This document shows positions 50,024 to 58,916 of a DNA stretch of 64,000 nucleotides, piece after piece (position 1 is the stretch's first letter; the number at the start of each line of letters is the position of its first letter). The translations under genes and the position numbers were made by a program. The DNA is from Xanthomonas cassavae CFBP 4642 (GTDB lineage Bacteria > Pseudomonadota > Gammaproteobacteria > Xanthomonadales > Xanthomonadaceae). The notes under the pieces are model-generated. The model worked only from the letters and a program-made list of their open reading frames with translations, was not told the origin of the DNA and made no database searches. The DNA lies in contig NZ_CM002139.1 of NCBI RefSeq assembly GCF_000454545.1, positions 4,976,815 through 5,040,814 on the forward strand, read 5' to 3'.

Positions 50024-51409
50024 ATGCCCCAGTCCCTTCCTACCTTGCGGCACCAGCTGGGCCTGCGCCTGCAGCGGCTGCGCCAGCGCCACGGCCTGAC
50101 CCAGGCCGAGCTGGCGCGCCGGCTGGGCCTGTCGCCCAGCTATCTGAACCAGATCGAGCGCAACCAGCGGCCGCTGACTCTGGCGATCCAGCAGCGCCTC
50201 AAGGCCACGTTGGGCGAGCTGGACGGACTGCACGACCCGGACGACCCGGCCGCCCTGGTCGAGCCGCTGGACGATGCGCTGCGCAGCCTGGGCCACACCT
50301 TGTCGCCGCCCGAACTGCGCACGCTCACCGGCAACCTGCCGCAGGTGGCGCAGGCCTTGCTGGACCTGCAGCGCGCCCATCAGCATCTGCTGGAGCGCAC
50401 TGCCGTGCTGGAAGTACAGGTCGGCGTGGGGCATGCGGCAATGCCGTCGCTGTCGCCCGGCGAGCAGGTACGCGACTACTTCAATCGCGCGCACAACTAT
50501 CTGCCCGAACTGGACGAACGCGCCGAAGCACTGCACGCCGAACTCGGCGCGACCACCGACAGCCTGCCGCTGCGGTTGCGCCAACGCCTGGCCGATCGCC
50601 ACGACCTGCTGGTGCAGGAATCGCCCGACCTGCACCATGACAAGCGGCATCTGGATGCGCAGGCGCGCGTGCTGTGGCTGCCGGCGCATCTGCGCCCAGG
50701 CCAGCAGGCGTTCCAACTGGCTGCGCAACTGGCCGTGCTGGAATGTGCCCCGCTACTGGAGGCGCGCATCGCCGATGCCGGCTTCGCCGATGCCGAGCGC
50801 ATCGCGCTGTCGCGGATCGGCCTGTCGAATTATTTCGCCGGCGCGCTGGTGATGCCGTACAGCGATTTCCTGCACAGCGCACAGGCCTCGCGCTACGATA
50901 TCGAATGGCTGGCGGATCGTTTCGGAGTGGGGTTCGAAGCGGTCTGCCATCGCCTGAGCACCCTGCAGCGGCGCGGCGCGGCCGGGCTGCCGATCTTCTT
51001 CATGCGGGTGGACCGCGCCGGCAATGTCTCCAAGCGCCACTCTGCCACCGACTTCCATTTTTCCCACGTCGGTGGCGCCTGCCCGCTGTGGATCGTGTAC
51101 GAAGCCTTCAACCAGCCCGACCGCATCCTCACCCAGATCGCGCGCATGCCCGACGGGCGGCGCTATTTCTGGCTGGCACGCCAGGTCAGCAGCGGGCCGC
51201 CGGGCTACGGCCGCCCGCGCAAGACCTTCGCGCTGGCAATGGGCTGCGACCTGCGCCATGCCGACCAATTGGTCTACGCGCGCGGCTGGGATCTGGGCGC
51301 GGTGGACGATGCGGTGCCGATCGGACCCGGCTGTCTGACCTGCGAGCGCAGCGATTGCGTCCAGCGCGCGTTTCCTGCCCTGCCCCGGCTCCCGGCCAGT
51401 GCGCGCTGA
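50024..51409 (+). CDS. ScfR-family transcriptional regulator (XRE + IrrE-like peptidase domain + DUF2083)
   Basis: About 461 residues. The N-terminal XRE helix-turn-helix (about 5-65) contains '[31 protein letters not shown]'. The middle resembles the ImmA/IrrE domain ('[14 protein letters not shown]... [15 protein letters not shown]'). The C-terminal short-chain-fatty-acyl-regulator domain has '[23 protein letters not shown]' and a cysteine pair in [12 protein letters not shown]. Homologues (RamB, PrpR of actinobacteria) sense acyl-CoA status and control propionate or acetate use. Its position divergent to the valine/propionyl-CoA operon fits that role. A TTG five codons upstream could also start it. 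Confidence 0.9.
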   Translation: MPQSLPTLRHQLGLRLQRLRQRHGLTQAELARRLGLSPSYLNQIERNQRPLTLAIQQRLKATLGELDGLHDPDDPAALVEPLDDALRSLGHTLSPPELRTLTGNLPQVAQALLDLQRAHQHLLERTAVLEVQVGVGHAAMPSLSPGEQVRDYFNRAHNYLPELDERAEALHAELGATTDSLPLRLRQRLADRHDLLVQESPDLHHDKRHLDAQARVLWLPAHLRPGQQAFQLAAQLAVLECAPLLEARIADAGFADAERIALSRIGLSNYFAGALVMPYSDFLHSAQASRYDIEWLADRFGVGFEAVCHRLSTLQRRGAAGLPIFFMRVDRAGNVSKRHSATDFHFSHVGGACPLWIVYEAFNQPDRILTQIARMPDGRRYFWLARQVSSGPPGYGRPRKTFALAMGCDLRHADQLVYARGWDLGAVDDAVPIGPGCLTCERSDCVQRAFPALPRLPASAR

Positions 51410-51767
51410 CCGCAAGACCAGAGCGCACGGCCACGACATGGAGCAATCTTTGATCGCCGTTGACCCACGCATGCCGGAGTGTGACGAAGCAGACACTAGC
51501 GCTGCACTGCAGCATTCCAAGCCGAGATAGCTCCAGCAAAATGCTTCATTGGAATGGAATGACTCTCGCTTCTACCCTGAAGCGGACACATGCAGGACAG
51601 GGGGACGCCAACGCGCTCGTCGAGCGTCTCGGCGCCACACGAACACACCGCAACACGCATGACCGCCTCACGCCACGCCCGCCCATTCGCGCCTCGCACG
51701 TCGGCGCCGGCAGGCCGACGCAGCCAACTACCTTATTCGGTCACTTTGTCCTGGGAGGGATCAACCG
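51410..51767. other. Leader region of the TonB receptor gene
   Basis: About 358 bp without a convincing gene. A 13-bp palindrome CGCTCGTCGAGCG lies at 51614-51626 and could be an operator, but GC-rich palindromes of this size are common here. A ribosome-binding site GGGAGG precedes the receptor ATG. I see no terminator for the regulator gene. Confidence 0.4.
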
Positions 51768-54461
51768 ATGCCTGTTCACCACACCGGCCGCTCGGCCAGC
51801 CGGCCTGCGCGCCGCACGCCGGTCCGCGACGTTCTCTGCACCACCATCGCCTGCGTCCTGGCCACCGCGTTCAGCGCGCACGCGCAGGACACCGCGCCCG
51901 CCGCGCCGCCGGCCAACGACACCAGCAGCGCCGCCAGCAATGGCCAGGCGCCGGTCACATTGGACAACATCACCGTGATCGGCCAGCGCGCCAGCCTGAA
52001 TCAGGCCGTGCAGGCCAAGCAGATGTCCGATCACGTCATGGAAGTGATCTCCGCGGACAACATGGGCCAGATGCCCAACGTCACCGTGGCCGAGGCACTG
52101 GTGCGCCTGCCCGGCGTCAACGGCACCCGCGACCGCGGCAACGAGAGCCTGGCCACCGTGCGCGGCCTGGGCCCGCGCATGACCATGGGCACCGTCAACG
52201 GGCGCGAGATCGCCTCCTCCGAGCCCAATCGCGCGGTGCGCTGGGAAGTGTTTCCCACCGAGATCGTCTCCACCGTCAAGGTCTACAAGACCCAGTCGGC
52301 CGACCTGGTGGCCGGTGGCCTGGCCGCCACCGTGGACATCTCCACCATCAGCCCGCTGGACTACTCCGGCCCGGGCTTTGTCGGCACAGCCGGCCCGGTG
52401 TTCTACGACCACGCCAAGGACGTGGACGGCTACACCCCCTGGGGCAGCCGTTTTGGCGCCAGCTGGGTGCACAAGTTCAACGACAACCTGGCGGTGGCGT
52501 TCGGCGCCACGTACCAGAAGCAGAAGAATGCCAGCTCCTCGATCGGCAGCTGGGGCTATACCGATGCCACCACCTCGCGCGACGTCAACGGCGATGGCAC
52601 CCCGGATCCCACACCGTGGGGCGCGGCCGACCAGCTCAAGCTGATCGACCAGACCCGCACCGGCGCGATGGGCACGGTGCAGTGGCGCTCGGGCAATTTC
52701 GAGTTGAAGTTCGACGGCCTGTATTCGCGCATCGAGATCGACGAAGACCAGCTGCAGAACTGGTTCAACGGCCTGGCCTTCAGCACCTTTTCCGGCGCGA
52801 CCAATCCGTACACCACCCCGGGCTCGTCCTACACCATCGTCGATGGCGACGTGGTGGCCGGCACCCTGGCCAACTCCAACCTGCAGGTCGACCACGTGGT
52901 AAGCCACTACAACGAGGTCAAGACGCTCGCTGCCGGTGGCTTGAATGCCAAGTGGAACGGCGATGTGTGGACGCTGGGCAGCGACCTGTCGTTCTCGCAG
53001 GCCAAACGCGACAACACCTGGCAGGCGGTGCGCTTGGGCAGCAACCCGGACACGGTGTCGTTCGATTTCCGCCGCAGCGTCACGCCCACCATCAGCACCA
53101 GCTCGGACACGCCCGAATACGGCATCGCCGGCCAGACCGAACCGCAGGCACTGCGCGACAAGATCGCCGCGCTGGCGCTCAATGCCAGCCGCTCGGTCGA
53201 TGCCGGCCCGTTCACCTCGCTGGAATTCGGCGCACGCGCCGCACGCCGCGAAAAACAGAACCGCCACTTCCTCGGCAACCAGTCCGGCTACGACCAACCG
53301 ATCTCGGCGTATCAGGACCTGATCTACCCGGTCAGCATGCCCGACTTGAACGTGCCCACGCTGACCGGCGGCAATCTGGCCGAGATCGCGCGGATCGGGT
53401 TCGGCGGCTTCGACCCGAGCACGCTCAATGAGCAGATGCTCGACCACTGGAACGTCAAGGAAGATGTGCGCGAAGCCTTCGCCAAGGCGGTCTTCAGCTC
53501 GCAGTTGTTCGGCACCGATGTCACCGGCAATGTCGGCGTGCGCCTGGTCAATACCAAGACCAGCAGCAACGGCTTCGATTCGGTCGGCGGCACCGTGCAG
53601 CCCAGCAGCGACAGCAAGGAATACACCGACGTGCTGCCCAGCGCCACGCTCAACTTCCTGATCGACGATCAACGCATCCTGCGCTTTGCGGTAGCCAAGG
53701 TCATCGCGCGTCCGCCGCTGGACGAACTGCGCACCGGCCGTCGCCTGGACGACCCCACCGTCACCGTGGGCCAGCTCACCGGCAGCGGCGGCAACCCGCA
53801 GCTGGACCCGTTCAAGGCCACCCAGGTCGATGTCTCCTACGAGTGGTACTTCCACAAGGAAGCGCTGGCGGCGTTGGCGGTGTATCGCAAGGAAGTGGAT
53901 TCCAGCATCGGCTACCGTACCGATCGCGAAGTGATCAACGGCCTGGACTACCTGGTCAGCGCGCCGTTCAATGGCGGTGGCGGCTACATCAATGGCGTGG
54001 AGCTCACCTTCCAGACGCCGTTCTTCTTCATCCCGCACATGGAGAACTTCGGCGTCTACTCCAACTATTCGCTGGTGGATTCCAACCTCAAGGAATTCTC
54101 GCCGGAAGACAATCCGCTGCCGCTGAGCGGCCTGGCCCGCAAGACCGGCACCTTCGACCTGTGGTACAGCAACGGCACCTTCGAAGCGCGCGTGGGCTAC
54201 AAATACCACAGCCCCTACACGGTGGTGTACGGCTGGAATGCTGCGCGGCTGGCACGCTTGCAGAGCGAAGGCACGGTGGATCTGAGCCTGAACTGGCAGT
54301 ACAGCAAGCAGCTGGGTTTCCGCTTCCAGGCCGGCAATCTCACCAACGAACCGCTGCGCGCCTACACCGACAACAAGCCCAATCGCCTGGCCAATCAGGA
54401 CGACGGTGGTTACCAGCTGTTCGGGCGCCGCTACCAGCTGGAGGCGACCTACCGGTTCTAA
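51768..54461 (+). CDS. TonB-dependent outer-membrane receptor (galactan locus)
   Basis: An 897-residue TonB-dependent transporter. The N-terminal signal peptide covers about residues 1-40 (cleavage near AHAQ). It is followed by a TonB-box-like segment ('LDNITVIGQR') and a plug domain (about 70-190, 'VTVAEALVRLPGVNGTRDRGN', 'VRGLGPRMTMGTVNGREI'). The 22-strand barrel ends 'RRYQLEATYRF', with the terminal Phe needed for assembly. It belongs to the large carbohydrate-type receptors of Xanthomonas ('TBDTs'). The neighbours encode a GH53 galactanase and a GH2 beta-galactosidase, so uptake of galacto-oligosaccharides is likely. No local inner-membrane transporter is seen. Confidence 0.92.
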   Translation: MPVHHTGRSASRPARRTPVRDVLCTTIACVLATAFSAHAQDTAPAAPPANDTSSAASNGQAPVTLDNITVIGQRASLNQAVQAKQMSDHVMEVISADNMGQMPNVTVAEALVRLPGVNGTRDRGNESLATVRGLGPRMTMGTVNGREIASSEPNRAVRWEVFPTEIVSTVKVYKTQSADLVAGGLAATVDISTISPLDYSGPGFVGTAGPVFYDHAKDVDGYTPWGSRFGASWVHKFNDNLAVAFGATYQKQKNASSSIGSWGYTDATTSRDVNGDGTPDPTPWGAADQLKLIDQTRTGAMGTVQWRSGNFELKFDGLYSRIEIDEDQLQNWFNGLAFSTFSGATNPYTTPGSSYTIVDGDVVAGTLANSNLQVDHVVSHYNEVKTLAAGGLNAKWNGDVWTLGSDLSFSQAKRDNTWQAVRLGSNPDTVSFDFRRSVTPTISTSSDTPEYGIAGQTEPQALRDKIAALALNASRSVDAGPFTSLEFGARAARREKQNRHFLGNQSGYDQPISAYQDLIYPVSMPDLNVPTLTGGNLAEIARIGFGGFDPSTLNEQMLDHWNVKEDVREAFAKAVFSSQLFGTDVTGNVGVRLVNTKTSSNGFDSVGGTVQPSSDSKEYTDVLPSATLNFLIDDQRILRFAVAKVIARPPLDELRTGRRLDDPTVTVGQLTGSGGNPQLDPFKATQVDVSYEWYFHKEALAALAVYRKEVDSSIGYRTDREVINGLDYLVSAPFNGGGGYINGVELTFQTPFFFIPHMENFGVYSNYSLVDSNLKEFSPEDNPLPLSGLARKTGTFDLWYSNGTFEARVGYKYHSPYTVVYGWNAARLARLQSEGTVDLSLNWQYSKQLGFRFQAGNLTNEPLRAYTDNKPNRLANQDDGGYQLFGRRYQLEATYRF

Positions 54462-54511
54462 GCATGGCGGCGAACGCATGACGCGCAGGCGCCGGCAATG
54501 CTTGGACGGCA

Positions 54512-54546
54512 TGCAGGATCCGGCAGGTATCTGCCGGGTCCGTGCA
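54512..54546. other. Intercistronic hairpin between receptor and galactanase genes
   Basis: A near-perfect 11-bp stem (GGATCCGGCAG / CTGCCGGGTCC, one mismatch) with loop GTAT, extended by a TGCA/TGCA pairing with one bulge. There is no T-run. It sits in the 296-bp gap between the receptor and the galactanase. It may stabilise or attenuate the transcript so that receptor and enzymes are made in different amounts. Confidence 0.45.
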
Positions 54547-54757
54547 GGCCGCCATACACTTTGCGCCTGCACCGTTGCGTTCGATAACCGCCCCACCCAC
54601 GTCTCCTGCGCCTGCTGCGCCGGTCAGCAGGTGAGTGACCTCCAGAGGCGGAAACAACCTGCAACCCTGGTTGCGATTCCGCGCACCGCCTGCGCTCCAC
54701 GGCGGCCACATGCAGCATGCTGTCGGCCGCTCCATGTTTGATCTGTCGAGGAATTGC

Positions 54758-55960
54758 ATGCGCACTACACGCCGTCTCTGGATGCCAACGCTGCTGGCGT
54801 TGGCGCTGTCTGCCTCCGCACACGCCGCCCAGCCCCCCGCCACGCTGTATCTCGGTGCGGACCTGTCCTACGTCAACGAGATGGAAGAATGCGGCGTGCA
54901 GTACCGCGAAAACGGCGTGGTGCAGGACCCGTTCGAACTGTTCCATGCGCACGGCGCCAATCTGGTGCGGGTGCGGCTGTGGAACGATGCGCGCTGGACC
55001 CGCTACAGCGACCTGTCCGACGTCAAGAAGACCATTGCCCGCGCGCGCGCACAGGGCATGCAGGTGCTGCTGGACCTGCACTATTCCGACGATTGGGCCG
55101 ATGGCGAAAAACAGCTGATTCCCAAGGCCTGGGCCAGCATCACCGATACCGACGAGCTGGCACGCACGCTCTACGGGTTCACCTACGACACGCTCAGCGC
55201 GCTCGACCGCGCCGGGCTGATGCCCGAACTGGTGCAGGTGGGCAATGAAAGCAATTCCGACCTGATGGACAGCCAGCCCTGGGACAAGAAGCGCCCCATC
55301 GACTGGCAGCGCAACGCCAAGCTGTTCAACGCCGGCATCAAGGCGGTACGCGACATCGGCGCACACTCGGCGATCAAGCCACGGGTGATGCTGCATATCG
55401 CCCAGCCGGAGAACGTGGAGCCGTGGTTCGCCGCCGCCACCAAGGCCGGCGTCACCGACTTCGACCTTATCGGCATCAGCTACTACCGCAAGTGGTCGAC
55501 CCAATCGATGGCGCAGCTGGGCAAGACCATCAAGCGCCTGCGTGGTCGCTTCGATGCCGACGTGGTGGTGGTGGAAACGGCCTACCCGTGGACGCTGGCA
55601 TCCGGCGATACCTCGCACAACCTGCTTGGCGAAGACTCGCTGATTGCCGGCTATCCGGCCACGCCGCAAGGCCAGTCCAAGTACATGATCGACCTCACCC
55701 AGCTGGTGATCGACACCGGCGGTGCCGGCGTAGTGTATTGGGAACCGGCCTGGACCAGCAGCAGCTGCAAGACGCGCTGGGGCACCGGCTCGTCGTGGGA
55801 AAACGCCAGCTTCTTCGATTTCCGGCACGGCAACGAGGTGCTGCCGGCGATCGACTTCATGCAGCACCGTTACACCGGCGCACCGCCCTCGTACACGCCC
55901 GCAGCGCACACGCCTGTATCGGCAACACCGGCAGACGTCGGCACGAGGACACGGCCATGA
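54758..55960 (+). CDS. Arabinogalactan endo-beta-1,4-galactanase (GH53)
   Basis: A 400-residue secreted glycoside hydrolase that cuts beta-1,4-galactan side chains of pectin. The Sec signal peptide is about residues 1-22 (cleavage near AHA-AQPP). The GH53 barrel starts 'LYLGADLSYVNEMEECG' and has 'LVRVRLWNDARW' and 'VLLDLHYSDDWAD'. The acid/base Glu is in 'QVGNESNSDL' and the nucleophile Glu in 'VVVETAYPW'. I start at the ATG after GAGG that gives a signal peptide at the N-terminus. Its stop overlaps the GH2 start (ATGA). Confidence 0.93.
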   Translation: MRTTRRLWMPTLLALALSASAHAAQPPATLYLGADLSYVNEMEECGVQYRENGVVQDPFELFHAHGANLVRVRLWNDARWTRYSDLSDVKKTIARARAQGMQVLLDLHYSDDWADGEKQLIPKAWASITDTDELARTLYGFTYDTLSALDRAGLMPELVQVGNESNSDLMDSQPWDKKRPIDWQRNAKLFNAGIKAVRDIGAHSAIKPRVMLHIAQPENVEPWFAAATKAGVTDFDLIGISYYRKWSTQSMAQLGKTIKRLRGRFDADVVVVETAYPWTLASGDTSHNLLGEDSLIAGYPATPQGQSKYMIDLTQLVIDTGGAGVVYWEPAWTSSSCKTRWGTGSSWENASFFDFRHGNEVLPAIDFMQHRYTGAPPSYTPAAHTPVSATPADVGTRTRP

Positions 55961-58524
55961 CCGGCATCAATCGCCGCGAGGTGCTGCGCGGCATGCTTGC
56001 AAGCGGCGTGCGCGCGGCACTCCCGGTTGGCACCGCTGCGGCCCTGGGGCCTGGCGTTGCCGCCGCCGCACCGACGGCTGCCCAAACCACCGCGCCGGTT
56101 AGCGCATTGGGTGACGCAACACTGGCGCCACGCGAGCGCCTGCTATTCGATTTTGGCTGGCGCTTTCATCTGGGCCACGCCAGCGATGCCTCACGCGATT
56201 TCGACTTAGGCACCTTCCAGCGCACCTTCGCCAAGGCCGGCAAGGACACCGCCACCGCCGCGCAGGCGGGCTTCGACGACAGCGGCTGGCAGCCGGTGGA
56301 CCTGCCGCACGATTGGGCCGTGACCCTGCCGTTCCGGCAGGAGCCGATCTCGGCCACGATGACCGAGGAAGACCCGGCAGCCGCACATGGCTACAAGGCG
56401 CTGGGGACCAGCTTTCCTGAAAACAGCGTGGGCTGGTATCGGCGCACGCTGCAGATTCCGGCCAGCGACCTGGGCAAGCGCATCTGCCTGGTATTCGACG
56501 GTGTGTTCCGCGATTGCATCGTGTTCTGCAATGGCCACATTGTCGGCCGCCATGCCAGCGGTTACTGCGGGTTCGAGGTCGACCTCAGCGAAGTGCTCGA
56601 CTACGGCAAGCCCAATGTCATCGCCGTGCGCGTGGATGCCACCCGGGGCGAAGGCTGGTTCTACGAGGGCGCCGGCATCTACCGCCACCTGTGGCTGCAA
56701 AAGATCGACCCACTGCATGTGCCGCAGGACGGCGTGTTCGTGCGCAGCAGCATCGACTCCGGCAACGCCACCGCGCAGGTCTCCACCGAAGTGCGCAACG
56801 ACGGCATCGCGCCGCGCCAGTGCGTCGTGCAGACGCGCATCAGCGCGCCCGACGGTCGCGTGGTTGCGCAATCGGCCAGCACGGCCATCACGCTGGCGCC
56901 GGGGCAGCTGCAGCAGATCGAGCAGACCCTGCCACTGGGCCAGGCCATGCTGTGGTCGATCGACACCCCGCAGCTCTACAGCGCCACCACCAGCGTGCAC
57001 AGCGACGGTCGCGCCACCGATGCGGTGGTGAACCGGTTCGGCGTACGCAGCATCGCCTTCGACGCACAGCGCGGCTTCCTGTTGAACGGCACCCCGCTCA
57101 AGTTGCACGGCACCAACAACCACCAGGACCATGCCGGCGTCGGCACCGCCATCCCGGACGCCTTGCACGAATGGCGCCTGCGCCAGCTCAAGTCGATGGG
57201 CTGCAACGCCTACCGCAGCTCGCATAATCCGGCCACGCCGGAACTGCTGGCCCTGTGCGACCGCCTGGGCATGTTCGTCATCGAAGAAACCCGGCGTATG
57301 TCCACCGATCCCGAGGCGATGGGCGAGCTGGAAACGATGGTGCGACGCGGGCGCAATCATCCCAGCGTCATCCTGTGGTCGCTCGGCAACGAAGAACCGC
57401 AGCAGGTCACCGAGCGCGGCGCGCGCATCGTGTCGCGCATGCAGCAGCGCGTGCGCCAGCTCGACCCCACCCGCCCGACCACCTTCGCCATGGACAAGGG
57501 CTTTGGCGATGGCGTCGGCCAGGTGGTGGACGTGGTCGGCTTCAATTACCGCACCAGCCAGATGGATGGCTTCCACGCGCAATACCCTGACATTCCGATC
57601 TACGGCAGCGAAACCGGCAGCACCGTGTCGGTACGCGGCAACTACCAACGCGACGACGCACGCGGCTACACACGCGCCTACGACCTGGACCACCCCTGGT
57701 GGGCCAGCACCGCCGAAGCGTGGTGGAGCTATGTCGCCCAACGCCCCTATATCGCCGGCGGCTTCATCTGGACCGGCTTCGACTACCGCGGCGAACCCAC
57801 GCCCTACAACCGCTGGCCGAATGTGGCCTCGCAATTCGGCGTACTCGATAGCTGCGGCTTTCCCAAGGACAACTACTGGTACTACCGCGCGCAATGGACC
57901 AGCGACCCGGTGCTGCATCTGTTCCCGCATTGGAACTGGGATGGCCTGCTGCAGGCCGACGACAACGGCCACGTACAGGTCTGGTGCCATAGCAATCTCG
58001 ACGCCGTGGAGTTGCTGGTCAACGGCGTCAGCCAGGGCCTAAAGCAGGTGCCCACTTACGGCCATGTCGAATGGCGCGTGGCGTATGCCGCGGGCGCGAT
58101 CGAAGCGCGCGGCTATCGCGGCGGCACGCTGGTGCTGAGCCAGCGCCGCGAAACCGTCGGCAAGCCGGCCGCGATCCGCCTGAGCTGCGATCGCGATGCA
58201 TTACGCGCCGATGCCGAAGACGTGGCTGTGGTGAAGGTGGAAATCGTCGATGCGCAAGGGCGCATGGCGCCGAGCGCCGACAACCAGGTGCAGTTCGCGC
58301 TACGTGGACCTGCGCGCCTGATCGGCCTGGGCAACGGCGACCCGGCCAGCCACGAGAACGACAAGGGCAACAGCCGTCGCGCGTTCAACGGCCTGTGCAT
58401 GGCGCTGCTGCAGACCACTCGCGCCGCCGGCGCGCTGGTAGTGGAAGCGCGCGCACCGGGGCTGCCCCCGGCACGGCTGGCGTTGCGCAGCGAGCAGGCA
58501 AGAACACGGCCTTCGGTGACCTGA
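55957..58524 (+). CDS. Beta-galactosidase (GH2), Tat-exported
   Basis: An 855-residue GH2 enzyme that removes galactose from the oligosaccharides produced by the galactanase. The N-terminus has a twin-arginine signal (NRREVLRG, then a hydrophobic stretch and AAAAP), so export is by Tat to the periplasm. Domains: sugar-binding jelly roll (about 60-230), immunoglobulin-like sandwich (about 240-350), and a TIM barrel with acid/base Glu in 'SLGNEEP' and nucleophile Glu in 'YGSETGS'. C-terminal beta domains follow. It is translationally coupled to the GH53 gene. Confidence 0.9.
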   Translation: MTGINRREVLRGMLASGVRAALPVGTAAALGPGVAAAAPTAAQTTAPVSALGDATLAPRERLLFDFGWRFHLGHASDASRDFDLGTFQRTFAKAGKDTATAAQAGFDDSGWQPVDLPHDWAVTLPFRQEPISATMTEEDPAAAHGYKALGTSFPENSVGWYRRTLQIPASDLGKRICLVFDGVFRDCIVFCNGHIVGRHASGYCGFEVDLSEVLDYGKPNVIAVRVDATRGEGWFYEGAGIYRHLWLQKIDPLHVPQDGVFVRSSIDSGNATAQVSTEVRNDGIAPRQCVVQTRISAPDGRVVAQSASTAITLAPGQLQQIEQTLPLGQAMLWSIDTPQLYSATTSVHSDGRATDAVVNRFGVRSIAFDAQRGFLLNGTPLKLHGTNNHQDHAGVGTAIPDALHEWRLRQLKSMGCNAYRSSHNPATPELLALCDRLGMFVIEETRRMSTDPEAMGELETMVRRGRNHPSVILWSLGNEEPQQVTERGARIVSRMQQRVRQLDPTRPTTFAMDKGFGDGVGQVVDVVGFNYRTSQMDGFHAQYPDIPIYGSETGSTVSVRGNYQRDDARGYTRAYDLDHPWWASTAEAWWSYVAQRPYIAGGFIWTGFDYRGEPTPYNRWPNVASQFGVLDSCGFPKDNYWYYRAQWTSDPVLHLFPHWNWDGLLQADDNGHVQVWCHSNLDAVELLVNGVSQGLKQVPTYGHVEWRVAYAAGAIEARGYRGGTLVLSQRRETVGKPAAIRLSCDRDALRADAEDVAVVKVEIVDAQGRMAPSADNQVQFALRGPARLIGLGNGDPASHENDKGNSRRAFNGLCMALLQTTRAAGALVVEARAPGLPPARLALRSEQARTRPSVT

Positions 58525-58916
58525 TCGGCAGGACGACGCGATGGACACCGCGCATGCCGCCGGCCCGAGGCGTCTCAGGCCGGTGCCTGGCCGGGCCCAT
58601 TACGCCGCGCGGAGCCACCAAGGCGAGGTGGCAAGAGGAGCCCTGACTGCCCCGGCAGATGAAACAGTTCCATCGCCGCCAAAGCTTCAATCACCGGACC
58701 TGCTGTTCTTCCGCCTAAGCCATTCCCATCTGCTGTTCTTACGATGGACGCACGCAGGGCCGCACGCCAACGCCCACCGCTACGCGGCGATCGTGGCCGG
58801 CGGTTCACTCCGGCGCAGGGCCTGTACTCCTCTCACGCGTTGCCGGATCCGTGACGCTGCATCGCCGCTGCCATGCACAACCAACCGCCGTGCATGGCGA
58901 GAAACCCCGTGTCCCG
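58525..58916. other. Intergenic region between convergent hydrolase genes
   Basis: About 392 bp between the GH2 and GH29 stop codons. It holds GC-rich complementary blocks near 58561-58600 (GGCCC/GGGCC) that may fold as a transcript end, and a 10-bp direct repeat TGCTGTTCTT at 58701 and 58731. I see no gene or RNA. Confidence 0.4.

Noticed and set aside
58701..58740. Direct repeat TGCTGTTCTT as a possible insertion footprint
   Set aside because: Only 10 bp, 30 bp apart, with no terminal inverted repeats or transposase remnant around it.
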